NCBI RefSeq assembly: GCF_021206925.1 | Contig: NZ_JAJPRF010000002.1 | Location: 372,001 to 436,000 of the forward strand | Length of the DNA: 64,000 bases | Direction: 5' to 3' | Source: Rhodoflexus caldus | GTDB lineage: Bacteria; Bacteroidota; Bacteroidia; Cytophagales; Thermoflexibacteraceae | Part shown: in pieces, positions 26,850 through 34,287 of the stretch | How positions within the stretch are numbered: the first letter of the stretch is position 1 | How the letters are laid out: each line of letters opens with the position of its first letter | The notes under the pieces: generated by a model | What the model was told of the DNA's origin: nothing | Database searches by the model: none | The model's input: only the letters and a program-made list of their open reading frames with translations | Position numbers and translations under genes: made by a program

Positions 26850-27771
26850 TTGTGTAGGTTTTGCCTTTGGGCACTACCAATTTGTAATCGGAACTGTTAA
26901 TCCACGGATTGTAGATTTTCAGGATTTTGTAATTAATGCCCATATCCAGCGCAAACTGCGGCAAGTCGTTGATAGTGCTGTCAATCGTTACGGTACGCAC
27001 GCCGTCAAGCGGTTGGTACTTATCGGCATCTTCTACAAAAAAGCCGTATGCCTGCGGATTTTCAATAATCAATTTCAGTGCGATAATCCGCATCACATAG
27101 CGATAAGTTTCCCGATTCAGGTATAAATCGTAAAAATTGCTGACCTTTTGTGCCTTTACTGCATTGTCTAAACCTGTTACACCGCGGTTATACGAAGCCG
27201 CCGCAAGTGTCCAGTTGCCAAAACGTTTGTAAGCATCTTTCAGGTAGCGACAGGCCGCATAGGTGGAGGCTATGGGGTCTTTGCGCATATCTACATATTC
27301 ACTGACTTCAAGGTTATAGGAAGGAGCAGTTGTTTTCATAAACTGCCAAAAGCCTACTGCCCCTACGCCCGACTGCGCGTGCTCGTCCAACTCGCTTTCG
27401 GCTACGGCCAAATAGAAAAAATCTTCCGGTACGCCTTCTTCTTTCAAAATACGGCTAATCTCTTTGCGCCAGCGGCCCTCGCGCTTCAAAATCAGGATGG
27501 TGGCTGAGTGTTTATAGGAGTTCTGAATCAACTCACGCTCTATGCGCTCCCGCACATCGGGGTCATTCATAGGCACTTGTTCGCCTGCAAAAGTCAGTTG
27601 CTCGGGCAAGGGGAAAGTGCTGATATACTGCTTCTTAACGGTTTTCAGTGAGTCTGTCCCCATAACGTTGCTTTTTTCCGATGAATCGGACATCAACAGC
27701 GAGCCACTGCCCAGAAACAATATTGTACAAACACTTCCTACCCCTAAAAGAAACTTAGCGCCAAACAACAT
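26809..27771 (-). CDS. Membrane-anchored lytic transglycosylase (MltD-like, SLT domain)
   Basis: It cleaves peptidoglycan between MurNAc and GlcNAc. The 320-aa protein has an N-terminal hydrophobic signal/anchor (8-28) and an SLT domain with catalytic Glu125 in AVAESELDEHAQSGVGAVG. FWQFMKTTAPSYNL and AAASYNRGVTGL also belong to the fold. The C-terminal part ending in PKGKTYTITLPE resembles the linker and LysM-remnant region of MltD proteins. Divergent from msrA. Confidence 0.92.
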   Translation of the reverse strand: MLFGAKFLLGVGSVCTILFLGSGSLLMSDSSEKSNVMGTDSLKTVKKQYISTFPLPEQLTFAGEQVPMNDPDVRERIERELIQNSYKHSATILILKREGRWRKEISRILKEEGVPEDFFYLAVAESELDEHAQSGVGAVGFWQFMKTTAPSYNLEVSEYVDMRKDPIASTYAACRYLKDAYKRFGNWTLAAASYNRGVTGLDNAVKAQKVSNFYDLYLNRETYRYVMRIIALKLIIENPQAYGFFVEDADKYQPLDGVRTVTIDSTINDLPQFALDMGINYKILKIYNPWINSSDYKLVVPKGKTYTITLPESAVVSSGK

Positions 27772-27810
27772 GCTTTCAAAAAAGGTTAAATACTTGCCTT
27801 AAATTTAACG

Positions 27811-27829
27811 ACGTTTCTATGAGAAACGT
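27811..27829. promoter_or_regulatory. 8-bp inverted repeat in the mltD-msrA divergent region
   Basis: acgtttct and agaaacgt form a perfect palindrome around a 3-base centre, 18 bp before the msrA ATG. It could be an operator or a small 5'-UTR hairpin; no trailing T-run is present, so a terminator is unlikely. Confidence 0.45.
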
Positions 27830-27847
27830 GCAACAAAACAACAAAAA

Positions 27848-28507
27848 ATGAATAAACTCATGCACAATTCCTTTGGTTATTTATTTTGCTTCGTGCTTTC
27901 TTTCTTTGGGTTAGCCTGCGAAGCACAGAAAAAAGACAAAAAACAATCCATTGCTATGACAACCAACGTAAATACAGATACCGCTACTTTTGGGGCAGGC
28001 TGTTTTTGGTGCGTAGAAGCCGTTTTCCAACGTTTGGAAGGGGTTTTACACGTAGAATCGGGCTATGCAGGCGGCCATGTCAAGAACCCGACCTACGAGC
28101 AGGTATGCGAAAAAAATACCGGCCACGCCGAGGTGTGCCAAATCGTTTACGACCCTGCCAAAATCAGCTACGACGAATTGCTGGAAGTATTCTGGAAAAC
28201 ACACGACCCGACTACGCTCAACCGTCAGGGCAACGACGTTGGGCCGCAGTACCGCTCGGTCATATTCTATCATAACGAAAAGCAAAAGGAATTAGCGGAA
28301 AAATACAAAGCAGCATTGGAAGCCGAAAAAGTTTTTGACAAGCCTATTGTAACGGAAATAACCGCACTCAACGGCAATTATTACAAAGCAGAGGCCTATC
28401 ATCAAAACTATTACAACAATAATCCCTATCAGGGTTACTGCGCTTTCGTGATTGCGCCCAAAATAGAAAAAATGCAAAAAGTGTTTAAGCACAAATTGAA
28501 GAAATAA
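27848..28507 (+). CDS. msrA: Peptide methionine-S-sulfoxide reductase, lipoprotein form
   Basis: It repairs Met-S-sulfoxide in proteins. The catalytic motif GAGCFWCVEAVF (Cys52) is intact, as are GYAGGHVKNPTYEQVC and NPYQGYCAFVI near the end. The 219-aa form has an N-terminal lipoprotein signal peptide with lipobox GLAC (Cys24), predicting export to the periplasmic side. An internal ATG at 27956 (Met37, just before the conserved domain) would make a cytoplasmic form of about 183 aa, so dual localisation is possible. Strong hairpin follows the gene. Confidence 0.95.
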   Translation: MNKLMHNSFGYLFCFVLSFFGLACEAQKKDKKQSIAMTTNVNTDTATFGAGCFWCVEAVFQRLEGVLHVESGYAGGHVKNPTYEQVCEKNTGHAEVCQIVYDPAKISYDELLEVFWKTHDPTTLNRQGNDVGPQYRSVIFYHNEKQKELAEKYKAALEAEKVFDKPIVTEITALNGNYYKAEAYHQNYYNNNPYQGYCAFVIAPKIEKMQKVFKHKLKK

Positions 28508-28531
28508 GCCTATTGCACTTGCTCATTTCTG

Positions 28532-28579
28532 CGCCGCGCTTTTTGACCTGCATCAAAAAAACGCGGCGTTTCTTTTTTT
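28532..28579 (+). terminator. Long intrinsic terminator after msrA
   Basis: cgccgcg (28532-28538) pairs with cgcggcg (28562-28568), and the stem is extended inward by ctttttga against tcaaaaaa. A TTTCTTTTTTT run follows and merges with the next promoter element. Confidence 0.85.
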
Positions 28580-28586
28580 ACCTTTG
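28579..28586 (+). promoter_or_regulatory. -7 promoter element (TACCTTTG) for the beta-helix/cytochrome operon
   Basis: TACCTTTG matches TAnnTTTG, 18 bases before ATG 28605. Confidence 0.65.
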
Positions 28587-28604
28587 TAAAAAACAGAAAT
28601 AGAG

Positions 28605-29795
28605 ATGAAAAAACTACTGATACTGCTTGCCGTGCACCTGCCGTGGGTTGCCTTTGCCCAAAAACAGGTGCAAAAACAACTGCAAAATCAGTTCATCATG
28701 GTCAAATCCGGCGATACCATCCATTTAGACAAAGGCTTTTTTGAGTTGGAAGGCACTCTCTGGCTGGACGATAAGCAAGATGTAGTCATCAAGGGCAAGG
28801 GCAAAGATGCTACTGTTTTATCGTTCAAAAATCAAACCTCGGGCGCAGAAGGTATTAAAATTACCAACAGCCGCAATATCACTATTGAAGGCCTGACGGT
28901 TCTGGATGCCAAAGGCGATGCTATCAAAGTGCAGCAAACCGAAGGTATTACTTTCCGCCACACAAAAACGGGCTGGTCGGGTAAACCTAAAAAGACAAAC
29001 GGTGGCTATGGATTCTATCCTGTAAACTGCCAAAAGGTGCTGATTGAACACTGCGAGGCCGTTGGTGCTTCCGATGCAGGCATTTACGTAGGGCAGTCAA
29101 AAGAAATCATTGTGCGCAACTGCAAAGCATGGCACAATGTGGCAGGCATTGAAATTGAAAACTCACTGCACGCAGATGTGTATGACAATGAGGCGTTTAA
29201 CAATACCGGCGGCATACTCGTATTTGACCTTCCCGATTTGGTACAAAAGAAAGGCGGATTTGTGCGGGTTTACAACAACAAAGTTTACGAAAACAACTAT
29301 CCCAACTTTGCACCCAAAGGGAACATCGTAGCCAAAGTACCGCAAGGGACAGGTCTGCTGATTTTAGCCACTAACAATGTGGAAGTTTTCAATAATCGCT
29401 TTGTCAATAATATCTCCATTGGCACAGGTATCATCAGCTACCATATGACCGAAGAAACCATCAAAGACAAAGAGTATTATCCTTTCCCCGATAAAATTCA
29501 CATTCATAACAATTATTTTGAACGTCCGATGGTGCGAGCCACCTCTAAGGGACGAATGGGCATGATGTTCCGTTTCAAACTGAAATTCGGAAAAGACGTG
29601 CCACATATTTTGTTTGACGGCATCCATGATGAGCAGCGTACCGAAAAAATACAACTCTGCATCCGCAATAATACCAACCAGTCTTTCGCGGATATAGATG
29701 CTGCCAATGATTTTAAAAATATCAGTCGTGTACTCGCCAAATACAACTGTGAGCTTCCAGCATTGAAACCGGTAACACTTGCTACTTCCCGATGA
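28605..29795 (+). CDS. Secreted right-handed parallel beta-helix protein
   Basis: The protein has 396 aa with a signal peptide (LLILLAVHLPWVAFAQ). The body is a parallel beta-helix: repeated turns such as NSRNITIEGLTVLDAKGDAI, CEAVGASDAGIYVGQSK and NCKAWHNVAGIEIENSLHA. This is the family that always occurs next to the diheme cytochrome family encoded by the next gene (the TIGR03805/TIGR03806 pairing, as I recall it). The substrate is unknown. Its TGA overlaps the cytochrome ATG (ATGA, 29792-29795). Confidence 0.88.
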   Translation: MKKLLILLAVHLPWVAFAQKQVQKQLQNQFIMVKSGDTIHLDKGFFELEGTLWLDDKQDVVIKGKGKDATVLSFKNQTSGAEGIKITNSRNITIEGLTVLDAKGDAIKVQQTEGITFRHTKTGWSGKPKKTNGGYGFYPVNCQKVLIEHCEAVGASDAGIYVGQSKEIIVRNCKAWHNVAGIEIENSLHADVYDNEAFNNTGGILVFDLPDLVQKKGGFVRVYNNKVYENNYPNFAPKGNIVAKVPQGTGLLILATNNVEVFNNRFVNNISIGTGIISYHMTEETIKDKEYYPFPDKIHIHNNYFERPMVRATSKGRMGMMFRFKLKFGKDVPHILFDGIHDEQRTEKIQLCIRNNTNQSFADIDAANDFKNISRVLAKYNCELPALKPVTLATSR

Positions 29796-30838
29796 AAAAG
29801 TATTTGTTTTACACCGCTTGTGCCGTATTCATTGCCGCCTTAGTGGGAGCCGGGCAACGCTTCCCGAAAAAATACAAAAACAGCCTGTCTGAATACGGCT
29901 TTTTTACGGGGGCACTCGCCCGATTGCAACCCGCTGCCAATGTGCTGCCTTACGATTTAAACACACCGCTTTTCACGGATTATGCCCACAAACAGCGGTT
30001 CATGTATATCCCCGAAGGTAAACAGGCAGTTTATAACGACTCTGCCGTGCTCTCTTTCCCCGTAGGAACGGTCTTGATTAAAAACTTTTTCTATTATCAG
30101 GATGAACGCAAGCCCGAGAATGGCCGCCGAATACTGGAAACACGCCTGCTGATTCACGAAGAAAACGGGTGGACTGCCATACCCTACGTATGGAATGACG
30201 AACAAACGGATGCGTTTTTAGAACCTGCGGGCGAAACCAAATCCGTTACATGGCGCGACAGCAAAGGCACTAAGCAAACCATCAGCAACTATCAGATACC
30301 TAATATCAACCAATGCAAGGGTTGCCACATTTCGGGGAAAAGCCTCATGCCAATAGGGCCTTCCGCAAGGCAGTTGAACGGTTTGTATCCCTATGCAGAA
30401 GGCACTGAAAATCAGTTAGTAAAACTCTCTCAACTCCATAAACTCAGCAATCTCCCCGATTTGGAAAAAGTACCCCGATTGGTGAATTGGCAAGATGCCT
30501 CTGCCTCTCTGGATGCGCGGGCGCGCGCTTGGTTAGACATCAACTGTGGGCATTGCCACAATCCGAAAGGCCCTGCCAGCACCTCAGGGCTGCTGCTGGA
30601 CATCCACAACACCGACCCTAAGGCACTGGGTATTATGAAAACGCCCGTAGCTGCAGGCAAAGGCTCGGGGGGGCTGCTGTATGACATTGTGCCGCGTCAG
30701 CCCGACAAGTCCATCCTGATATATCGTATGCAAAGCACCGACCCCGGCCAAATGATGCCCGAACTGGGGCGCACGGTTGTGCATCGCGAAGGGCTGGAAC
30801 TCATCCGCGAGTGGATTCGGCAAATGCCTGCGCAGTAG
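29792..30838 (+). CDS. Diheme c-type cytochrome, SO2930/HNE_0200 family
   Basis: The protein has 348 aa and an N-terminal signal segment (about 4-20). Two heme-c motifs: CKGCH (Cys175-His179) and CGHCH (Cys252-His256). The family also has a conserved N-terminal region SEYGFFTGALARLQPAANVL...YDLNTPLFTDYA. It is an exported, unassigned redox protein, translationally coupled to the beta-helix protein. The pair probably acts in periplasmic electron transfer or substrate oxidation (inference). Confidence 0.92.
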   Translation: MKKYLFYTACAVFIAALVGAGQRFPKKYKNSLSEYGFFTGALARLQPAANVLPYDLNTPLFTDYAHKQRFMYIPEGKQAVYNDSAVLSFPVGTVLIKNFFYYQDERKPENGRRILETRLLIHEENGWTAIPYVWNDEQTDAFLEPAGETKSVTWRDSKGTKQTISNYQIPNINQCKGCHISGKSLMPIGPSARQLNGLYPYAEGTENQLVKLSQLHKLSNLPDLEKVPRLVNWQDASASLDARARAWLDINCGHCHNPKGPASTSGLLLDIHNTDPKALGIMKTPVAAGKGSGGLLYDIVPRQPDKSILIYRMQSTDPGQMMPELGRTVVHREGLELIREWIRQMPAQ

Positions 30839-30930
30839 ATAGGCTGCTTAAAACACCTTACTTTGAGACTTTGAGTGCAAGAACATAAATATGCAAAGTT
30901 TGCTTTATCTCAGAAGATAAAATAACCGGC

Positions 30931-30958
30931 AGAACAAAGTCTAAGAAAACTTTGTTCT
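30931..30958. promoter_or_regulatory. Palindromic operator candidate upstream of the antitoxin gene
   Basis: agaacaaagt (30931-30940) and acttTgttct (30949-30958) are a perfect 10-bp inverted repeat with an 8-base spacer. It ends 26 bp before the antitoxin ATG, where autoregulated toxin-antitoxin operons carry their operator. Confidence 0.55.
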
Positions 30959-30984
30959 TGTGTAAACTTAAAATTTTGATAGCA

Positions 30985-31212
30985 ATGGTAGAATTTAAGA
31001 TACAGTTAGACGAAAGTATTGTCCAGACTTTTGGCTACAAACAAGTAGAGAGTTATTTGCAAGACTTTGTAAAAAAAATGTTGCTCAAAGCAGCAGCACA
31101 GGACGTTTTAGAAGACCTCAAAACAATAGATTTGCAAAACGACAAAGAATGGCAAACAGCACGCCATTTGGCTTGGCAACAAGAAAAACATAAATACTTG
31201 ATTTCCCAATGA
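30985..31212 (+). CDS. Antitoxin-like protein of a PIN toxin-antitoxin module
   Basis: The protein has 75 aa, begins MVEFKIQLDESIVQTFGYKQ and ends with a basic helical tail. The size, the 4-base overlap (ATGA) with a PIN-domain gene and the upstream palindrome all fit an antitoxin. No standard DNA-binding motif is obvious. The ATG at 30985 is chosen over an upstream TTG at 30952, which would fall inside the palindrome. The frame is intact although the partner toxin is broken. Confidence 0.7.
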   Translation: MVEFKIQLDESIVQTFGYKQVESYLQDFVKKMLLKAAAQDVLEDLKTIDLQNDKEWQTARHLAWQQEKHKYLISQ

Positions 31213-31633
31213 CAGATTTTGTTATTGACGCCAACGTATTGATGACTATTCTGATAAGTGGGAAGGCAGGTTATAGACCTATTCTGACTTTCAATAATTT
31301 TATCTTACCCGACTTCGCACTGATAGAGGTAGAAAGATATAAAGATGTTTTGAAAGCCAAGACAAAAATGTCTAAATCGCAATTTACACAATGGACTTAT
31401 TTTGTATTTGCTCAACTTACTATCTTGCCTCAATACATCTTGTAGCAAAGTATTTTGGCCAAGTTAGAACGATTACTTGAAAAAAAATTGACTTGAAAGA
31501 CATTAGTTATGTAGCCTTAGCAATGCAGTTAGATTTACCCCTTTTAACAAGAGACAATCCCCTTTATGAGAGCTTATAAAAGCAAATATTTAGAAAAGTG
31601 ATGTTGTTTGAAGATTTTTTGAGAAATTTTTGA
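31209..31633 (+). pseudogene. PIN-domain toxin, disrupted by two stops and a frameshift
   Basis: The intact N-terminal part reads MTDFVIDANVLMTILIS, with the first conserved Asp of PIN nucleases, up to QYIL at the TAG 31443-31445. Conserved sequence then continues in the same frame (QSILAKLERLLEKK) up to a run of eight As (31480-31487), where the frame must shift. It resumes as IDLKDISYVALAMQLDLP, LLTRDNPLYESL, TAA (31577-31579), then KQIFRKVMLFEDFLRNF and TGA 31631-31633. All pieces match a single PIN domain, including the TRD motif with a catalytic Asp. The gene is therefore a remnant with one internal TAG, a homopolymer frameshift and an internal TAA. Confidence 0.88.
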
Positions 31634-31785
31634 CAAAAAAGGCAATATACACATTATACTTGGGGCAACCCGCTACAATGTAGGCTAATGAACTAATTTA
31701 GACTTTTTTGCTTTCTATTGCAGCGGTGAATTGATTACTATTCACAAATATTTTTTGTTTTTTTGCTCTTGCAATATCAACACAT

Positions 31786-32832
31786 CTATCCCTTACATCT
31801 TCCAATCCACACTTCTGCGGGCAAACTGTCAATTTTTCCTTCCAGAAAATCAGCAAAAACGGCAGCAAAATAGGGCGCAAGCGATACGCCTTTTGCACCA
31901 AGTCCGTTAAAAACCCCAATGCGTGGTTGCTGCGGATGCATACCGATAAAAGGACGGCGGTCATATGTAGCAGGGCGAATACCTGCCGAGCGACCAATAA
32001 GCTCCCATGAAGCATCGGTCAGTTTAGCAAGTTTTCCTGTGAGTTCGTCCCATGCTTTTTGTGTAGGTTCCAAACTCAAATCTTGTTGATGATAAGTTGC
32101 GCCGATACGGCAGATATTTTCTGCCTGCGGTAAAATCCAGCAACCACGATTGACAATTTCCTTGTATTGTTCATCGGTAAATTTTACCTGTAAGGTTTCC
32201 CCTTTCACAGGGCGGAAAGGCAAACTGAACAGACCACGGGCAGCCTCCTGCCAACCCCTGCAAAAAATCAGATAGTCGGCTTCAATCTCCTGAAAATAGA
32301 CTTTATCTGCTACTGCGCGTATATCTTCCTCAGCGACTTCACATTCGCGGTAGATACCTGCTGCCAGCCACACCGACCGGGCAGCCGATAAAAGCAAGGG
32401 CAAATTCACATATCCGCAATTTTTAAGCATAATACCGCCAAAATCATCTTTAATTTTACTGCCGTAAGCGTCAGGTTGAACGACTTTATCAACATATCCT
32501 GCAAATTTTTCATCGGAAGTTTCTGCTAAAACCTCATTCTGCTGTGCCATGGACTCAAAAGGGCGGTACATGGGCAGCGGATGAAAAAAATGCGCGTTGA
32601 AATCGCGCTCCATTGCAGGATAAAATTCATGCAAAAACGGAAAAAGGCGGTCGGCAAGCCATGTTTTGGTCATGCGATAGCCCGTAACAGGGTTGAACAA
32701 TCCCGCGGCCACTTTAGATGCCGTTTGCGGTTGGTTGTTATCGGCGATATGTACCGTGTGTCCGCGCTTGAGCAGCGTATAGGCAAGCGTTGTACCTGCG
32801 ATGCCCTGCCCAACAATGAAGTAGTGTGCCAT
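31786..32832 (-). CDS. FAD-dependent amine/glycine oxidase-type oxidoreductase
   Basis: A 348-aa flavoprotein of the DAO family. The Rossmann motif FIVGQGIAGTTLAYTLLKRG opens the protein. The conserved C-terminal block SAGIRPATYDRRPFIGMHP and NGLGAKGVSLAPYFA binds the flavin. The substrate is not determinable; D-amino acid or sarcosine-type oxidation is likely. Divergent from thrC with a 35-bp spacer. Confidence 0.88.
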   Translation of the reverse strand: MAHYFIVGQGIAGTTLAYTLLKRGHTVHIADNNQPQTASKVAAGLFNPVTGYRMTKTWLADRLFPFLHEFYPAMERDFNAHFFHPLPMYRPFESMAQQNEVLAETSDEKFAGYVDKVVQPDAYGSKIKDDFGGIMLKNCGYVNLPLLLSAARSVWLAAGIYRECEVAEEDIRAVADKVYFQEIEADYLIFCRGWQEAARGLFSLPFRPVKGETLQVKFTDEQYKEIVNRGCWILPQAENICRIGATYHQQDLSLEPTQKAWDELTGKLAKLTDASWELIGRSAGIRPATYDRRPFIGMHPQQPRIGVFNGLGAKGVSLAPYFAAVFADFLEGKIDSLPAEVWIGRCKG

Positions 32833-32839
32833 TTTTCCC

Positions 32840-32847
32840 TACCTTTG
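32840..32847 (+). promoter_or_regulatory. -7 promoter element (TACCTTTG) for thrC
   Basis: TACCTTTG matches TAnnTTTG, 20 bases before the GTG start of thrC. Confidence 0.6.
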
Positions 32848-32867
32848 CGAAAATAAAACGAATCAAC

Positions 32868-34184
32868 GTGCAATATTACAGTACAAAGCGCCAAGTGCCG
32901 CCGGTCAGCCTTGGCGAAGCCATATTAAAAGGTTTACCGGATGATAATGGGCTGTTCATGCCTGAGCAATTACCTCCACTCCCTGCTGAATTTATTGACA
33001 AATTGCCGCATCTTTCGCTGGAAGAAGCGGCACTGGGCTTTGCGGAAACACTTCTGAAAGAAGACCTGCCTGCCGATGTGCTGCGCGATATGGTACACAA
33101 AACACTGGGATTTGATGCCCCCGTAGTTTGGTTAGCTCCGCACACAGGCATTCTGGAACTGTTTCACGGCCCTACGTTGGCTTTTAAAGATTTCGGGGCG
33201 CGTTTTATGGCACAGGCCATGTCCTATTTCCTGCCCAAAGGAGACAAACCGCTGCACATTTTGGTTGCCACTTCGGGCGATACGGGTAGCGCCGTTGCAC
33301 ATGGTTTTTTGGGCATTCCCGATATTACGGTAGCTGTTTTGTACCCCAAAGGCAAGGTCAGCAATTTTCAGGAAAGGCAGTTTGCTACGCTGGGACAAAA
33401 CATTACGGCCATTGAAATTGACGGTACATTTGACGACTGCCAAGCCCTTGTAAAACAGGCCTTTTTAGACGAAGAATTAAACAAACATTTCAGGCTTTCA
33501 TCTGCCAATTCCATTAATATTTCAAGGCTGATTCCGCAGGCTTTTTACTATGTGTACGCCTACGCACAGGCCGCGCGCCAATACGGCAATCAGCCCGTTT
33601 ACTTTGTAGTTCCCAGCGGAAACTTTGGCAACCTGACGGCAGGCATGTTTGCTCGCCAAATGGGGCTGCCCATTGCAGGTTTTGTGGCGGCAACCAATGC
33701 CAACGATATTGTACCAAAGTATCTGCAAAGAGGCGAATACATGCCACGCCCTTCGGTTGCTACCATCTCTAATGCAATGGATGTAGGAAACCCGAGCAAC
33801 TTTGCACGGCTGGCCGATATGTTCCCGACATGGGGAGAGATGAAAAAACACCTGTACGGCTATGCTTTCAGCGACGAGGCAACGCGGGCAGCCATGCAGG
33901 AAGTGAAACAAAAATACAACTACGTAATAGACCCGCACGGCGCAGTAGGTTATCTGGCTTGGGAGCAGTTCCGCAAAGAACATGCACCTGAAAATGCAGT
34001 AGGCATTGTGCTTGAAACAGCACATCCTGCCAAGTTTGGCGAAGTGGTGGAATCCGTTTTGGGTGAAGCCCCTGCCATTCCTGAAAGACTGCGCCACTTG
34101 ATGGAAATGCCCAAGTTATCCATTCCGTTGTCAAAAGATTATGCCTCTTTCAAATCATTTTTGATGCGGCATTACCCCAATTAA
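32868..34184 (+). CDS. thrC: Threonine synthase
   Basis: It converts O-phosphohomoserine to threonine with PLP. Motifs: NGLFMPEQLP, HGPTLAFKDFGARF with the PLP Lys107, ATSGDTGSAVAHGF and VPSGNFGNLTAGMFA. 438 aa from the GTG at 32868, which lies just after the promoter element and gives the usual N-terminus MQYYSTKR; the longer frame to 32826 would start upstream of the promoter. thrA and thrB are not in the window. Confidence 0.95.
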   Translation: MQYYSTKRQVPPVSLGEAILKGLPDDNGLFMPEQLPPLPAEFIDKLPHLSLEEAALGFAETLLKEDLPADVLRDMVHKTLGFDAPVVWLAPHTGILELFHGPTLAFKDFGARFMAQAMSYFLPKGDKPLHILVATSGDTGSAVAHGFLGIPDITVAVLYPKGKVSNFQERQFATLGQNITAIEIDGTFDDCQALVKQAFLDEELNKHFRLSSANSINISRLIPQAFYYVYAYAQAARQYGNQPVYFVVPSGNFGNLTAGMFARQMGLPIAGFVAATNANDIVPKYLQRGEYMPRPSVATISNAMDVGNPSNFARLADMFPTWGEMKKHLYGYAFSDEATRAAMQEVKQKYNYVIDPHGAVGYLAWEQFRKEHAPENAVGIVLETAHPAKFGEVVESVLGEAPAIPERLRHLMEMPKLSIPLSKDYASFKSFLMRHYPN

Positions 34185-34287
34185 AACTCTTTAACAATGG
34201 TTTTTACATCCGAATAGGTCGGATTCCGTAAATGATTTGTAGTTTCGCAAACCTTAAAGGGCTACTTGCGCCCGAATTATTGCAAAT

